The notes beneath the pieces were generated by a model, which was not told the DNA's origin, ran no database searches, and saw nothing but the letters and a program-made list of their open reading frames with translations. Positions 53,077 to 53,195 of a stretch of DNA of 53,195 nucleotides are shown one piece after another. The DNA comes from a virus: positions 1 to 53,195 of the IMG/VR virus record IMGVR_UViG_3300046499_000271; one strand, 5' to 3'. How positions within the stretch are numbered: position 1 is the first letter of the stretch; each line of letters begins with the position of its first letter. Made by a program: the position numbers and the translations under genes.

Positions 53077-53195
53077 GGCGCGCGTCCTCGGTGTCTGCGG
53101 GTCAGTCGCCCGCGTAGTTGCTGCGCATGCAGGTCACGCGCAACTTGTGCTGGTCGACCGGAGTAATGGATTCGACGGTGAACATGTGCTCGTAC
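53002..53195. repeat. Right copy of terminal direct repeat
   Basis: Match of the first 194 bases of the window, with the last 117 bases identical and nine mismatches before that. Overlap of the ends gives a circle of 53,001 bp and restores continuity of the leftward operon. Confidence 0.9.
53102..53195 (-). CDS. 3' part of the 79-aa gene completed at the left end
   Basis: This is the last 30 codons and stop of the gene whose complete copy is at 101-340 (ends EHMFTVESITPVDQHKLRVT...). It is cut by the window end, not by a mutation. Confidence 0.85.
   Translation of the reverse strand, partial: YEHMFTVESITPVDQHKLRVTCMRSNYAGD

Overview
The window looks like one complete, circularly closed genome of a temperate podovirus-type phage of a Gram-negative host. 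There are no host housekeeping genes. The first 194 bases recur at the last 194 bases: 117 bases are identical and the outer 77 carry 9 mismatches. Genes cut by one end are completed at the other, so the unit genome is about 53.0 kb. The virion genes follow the short-tailed core plan (terminase, portal, Bbp19-like protein, scaffold, capsid, tail tubes A and B, three ejection proteins), resembling Bordetella phage BPP-1/BcepC6B-type viruses. The outer-membrane protein with a signal peptide, the lipoprotein and the lambda-R type endolysin point to a Gram-negative, probably proteobacterial, host. No diversity-generating retroelement was found.

Layout: (i) An immunity region at 0.8-2.1 kb has a CI-like repressor (-) facing a Cro-like gene (+), with four copies of the palindrome GGAC-N5-GTCC on three promoters. 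The repressor transcript runs on into an outer-membrane beta-barrel gene and ends at a terminator, so that gene is probably expressed in lysogens. (ii) A rightward early operon (2.1-9.8 kb) of tightly overlapping genes carries a SpoU RNA methyltransferase, an MT-A70 adenine methyltransferase, a replication initiator and helicase-loader-like protein, DUF1064 and Ref-type nucleases, and ends with a Q antiterminator. (iii) Just after Q lies a strong promoter followed by a terminator, the lambdoid pR'/tR' late switch. It opens a late operon (10.2-38.7 kb) of tail and fibre proteins, terminase, head, tail, ejection, tail spike and lysis genes. (iv) A leftward operon starts at the operator-controlled promoter near 800, runs through the sequence ends and continues down to 38.7 kb. 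It holds about 40 small, mostly ATGA-coupled genes, including a RecT/Bet annealing protein, a C5 cytosine methyltransferase, an HNH endonuclease, a T5orf172-like protein, two separate CsrA homologues and two tyrosine integrases separated by an excisionase-like gene.

Beside the second integrase is a 45-bp sequence identical in form to the 3' end of a tRNA-Ala (loop TTCGCAA, G3.U70-compatible acceptor, CCA), the presumed attP core. The most unusual points are two phage CsrA genes, two tandem integrases, a repressor-linked outer-membrane gene, an oppositely oriented membrane-protein moron with its own promoter inside the late operon, and a long glycine-rich repeat tail protein.
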